From the NCBI GenBank assembly GCA_029060025.1, contig JAIDUV010000037.1:65587-115833 (forward strand): a stretch of 50,247 nt of DNA, written 5' to 3'. This document shows positions 50,172 to 50,247 of the stretch, in pieces. Position numbers and translations under genes: made by a program. The stretch's first letter is position 1. The number at the start of each line of letters is the position of its first letter. The DNA comes from Clostridia bacterium (lineage in GTDB: Bacteria > Bacillota > Clostridia > Christensenellales > UBA3700). Below the pieces are notes generated by a model. It was given only the letters and a program-made list of their open reading frames with translations. It had not been told where the DNA came from and did no database searches.

Positions 50172-50247
<76 letters not shown>

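Overview
The window comes from a low-GC, spore-forming Firmicute of the class Clostridia. The evidence is a spoIIAA-spoIIAB-sigF/spoVAC-AD-AE/yunB block, a phenylalanine T-box leader, strong Shine-Dalgarno sites on most genes, and the miaB-mutS-mutL-miaA order typical of Firmicutes. An uncultured gut lineage related to Christensenellales is a guess only. The standard genetic code fits throughout.

Region 1 (1-2280) holds a membrane-anchored PadR-type regulator that runs off the left edge, a broken XRE regulator with two palindromic operators, and a small unknown gene. Region 2 (about 2291-16795) is the highlight. It is a compact element of about 14.5 kb that I read as an integrated filamentous (inovirus-like) phage of a Gram-positive host. 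It carries a Zot/pI-like membrane ATPase, a rolling-circle HUH replication protein, an OB-fold ssDNA-binding protein, two very small single-membrane-segment proteins (56 and 30 aa, coat candidates), large secreted and C-terminally anchored proteins (one with Listeria-Bacteroides repeats), a structured 516-bp intergenic region, and an XRE repressor between two near-identical promoter/operators. No secretin is seen, as expected for a host without an outer membrane. The element is bracketed by repeats of a 14-base recombinase arm. About 100 bp beyond its right end lies a perfect 14-8-14 inverted-repeat site, 190 bp upstream of a XerS-like tyrosine recombinase gene. This suggests integration at a dif-like site by a host Xer recombinase.

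Region 3 (17.1-40.5 kb) is ordinary chromosome: xer, lexA with an SOS box, a PLP enzyme of the methionine gamma-lyase/YnbB type, miaA, mutL, mutS and miaB. A divergent class A penicillin-binding protein follows, then thiI with its cysteine desulfurase partner, mutS2, a U32 peptidase, and pheT/pheS under a T-box. Between pheS and yunB lies a separate, unidentified small RNA gene with its own promoter and terminator. Region 4 (40.9-45.2 kb) is the sporulation block, read leftwards. It has a hairpin between sigF and the spoVA genes that overlaps the ribosome-binding site of a small ORF.

Region 5 (45.3-50.2 kb) holds small unknown genes, an XRE regulator, a sugar O-acetyltransferase, a flavodoxin-ferredoxin fusion, a two-gene HTH/membrane-protein operon with repeated operators, a DHFR/RibD-like reductase, and the 3' part of a tRNA-Tyr at the right edge. 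A recurrent feature is a well-formed -10 box placed so that transcription would begin at the start codon (xer, miaB, U32 peptidase, yunB, phage repressor). This suggests that leaderless mRNAs are common here.
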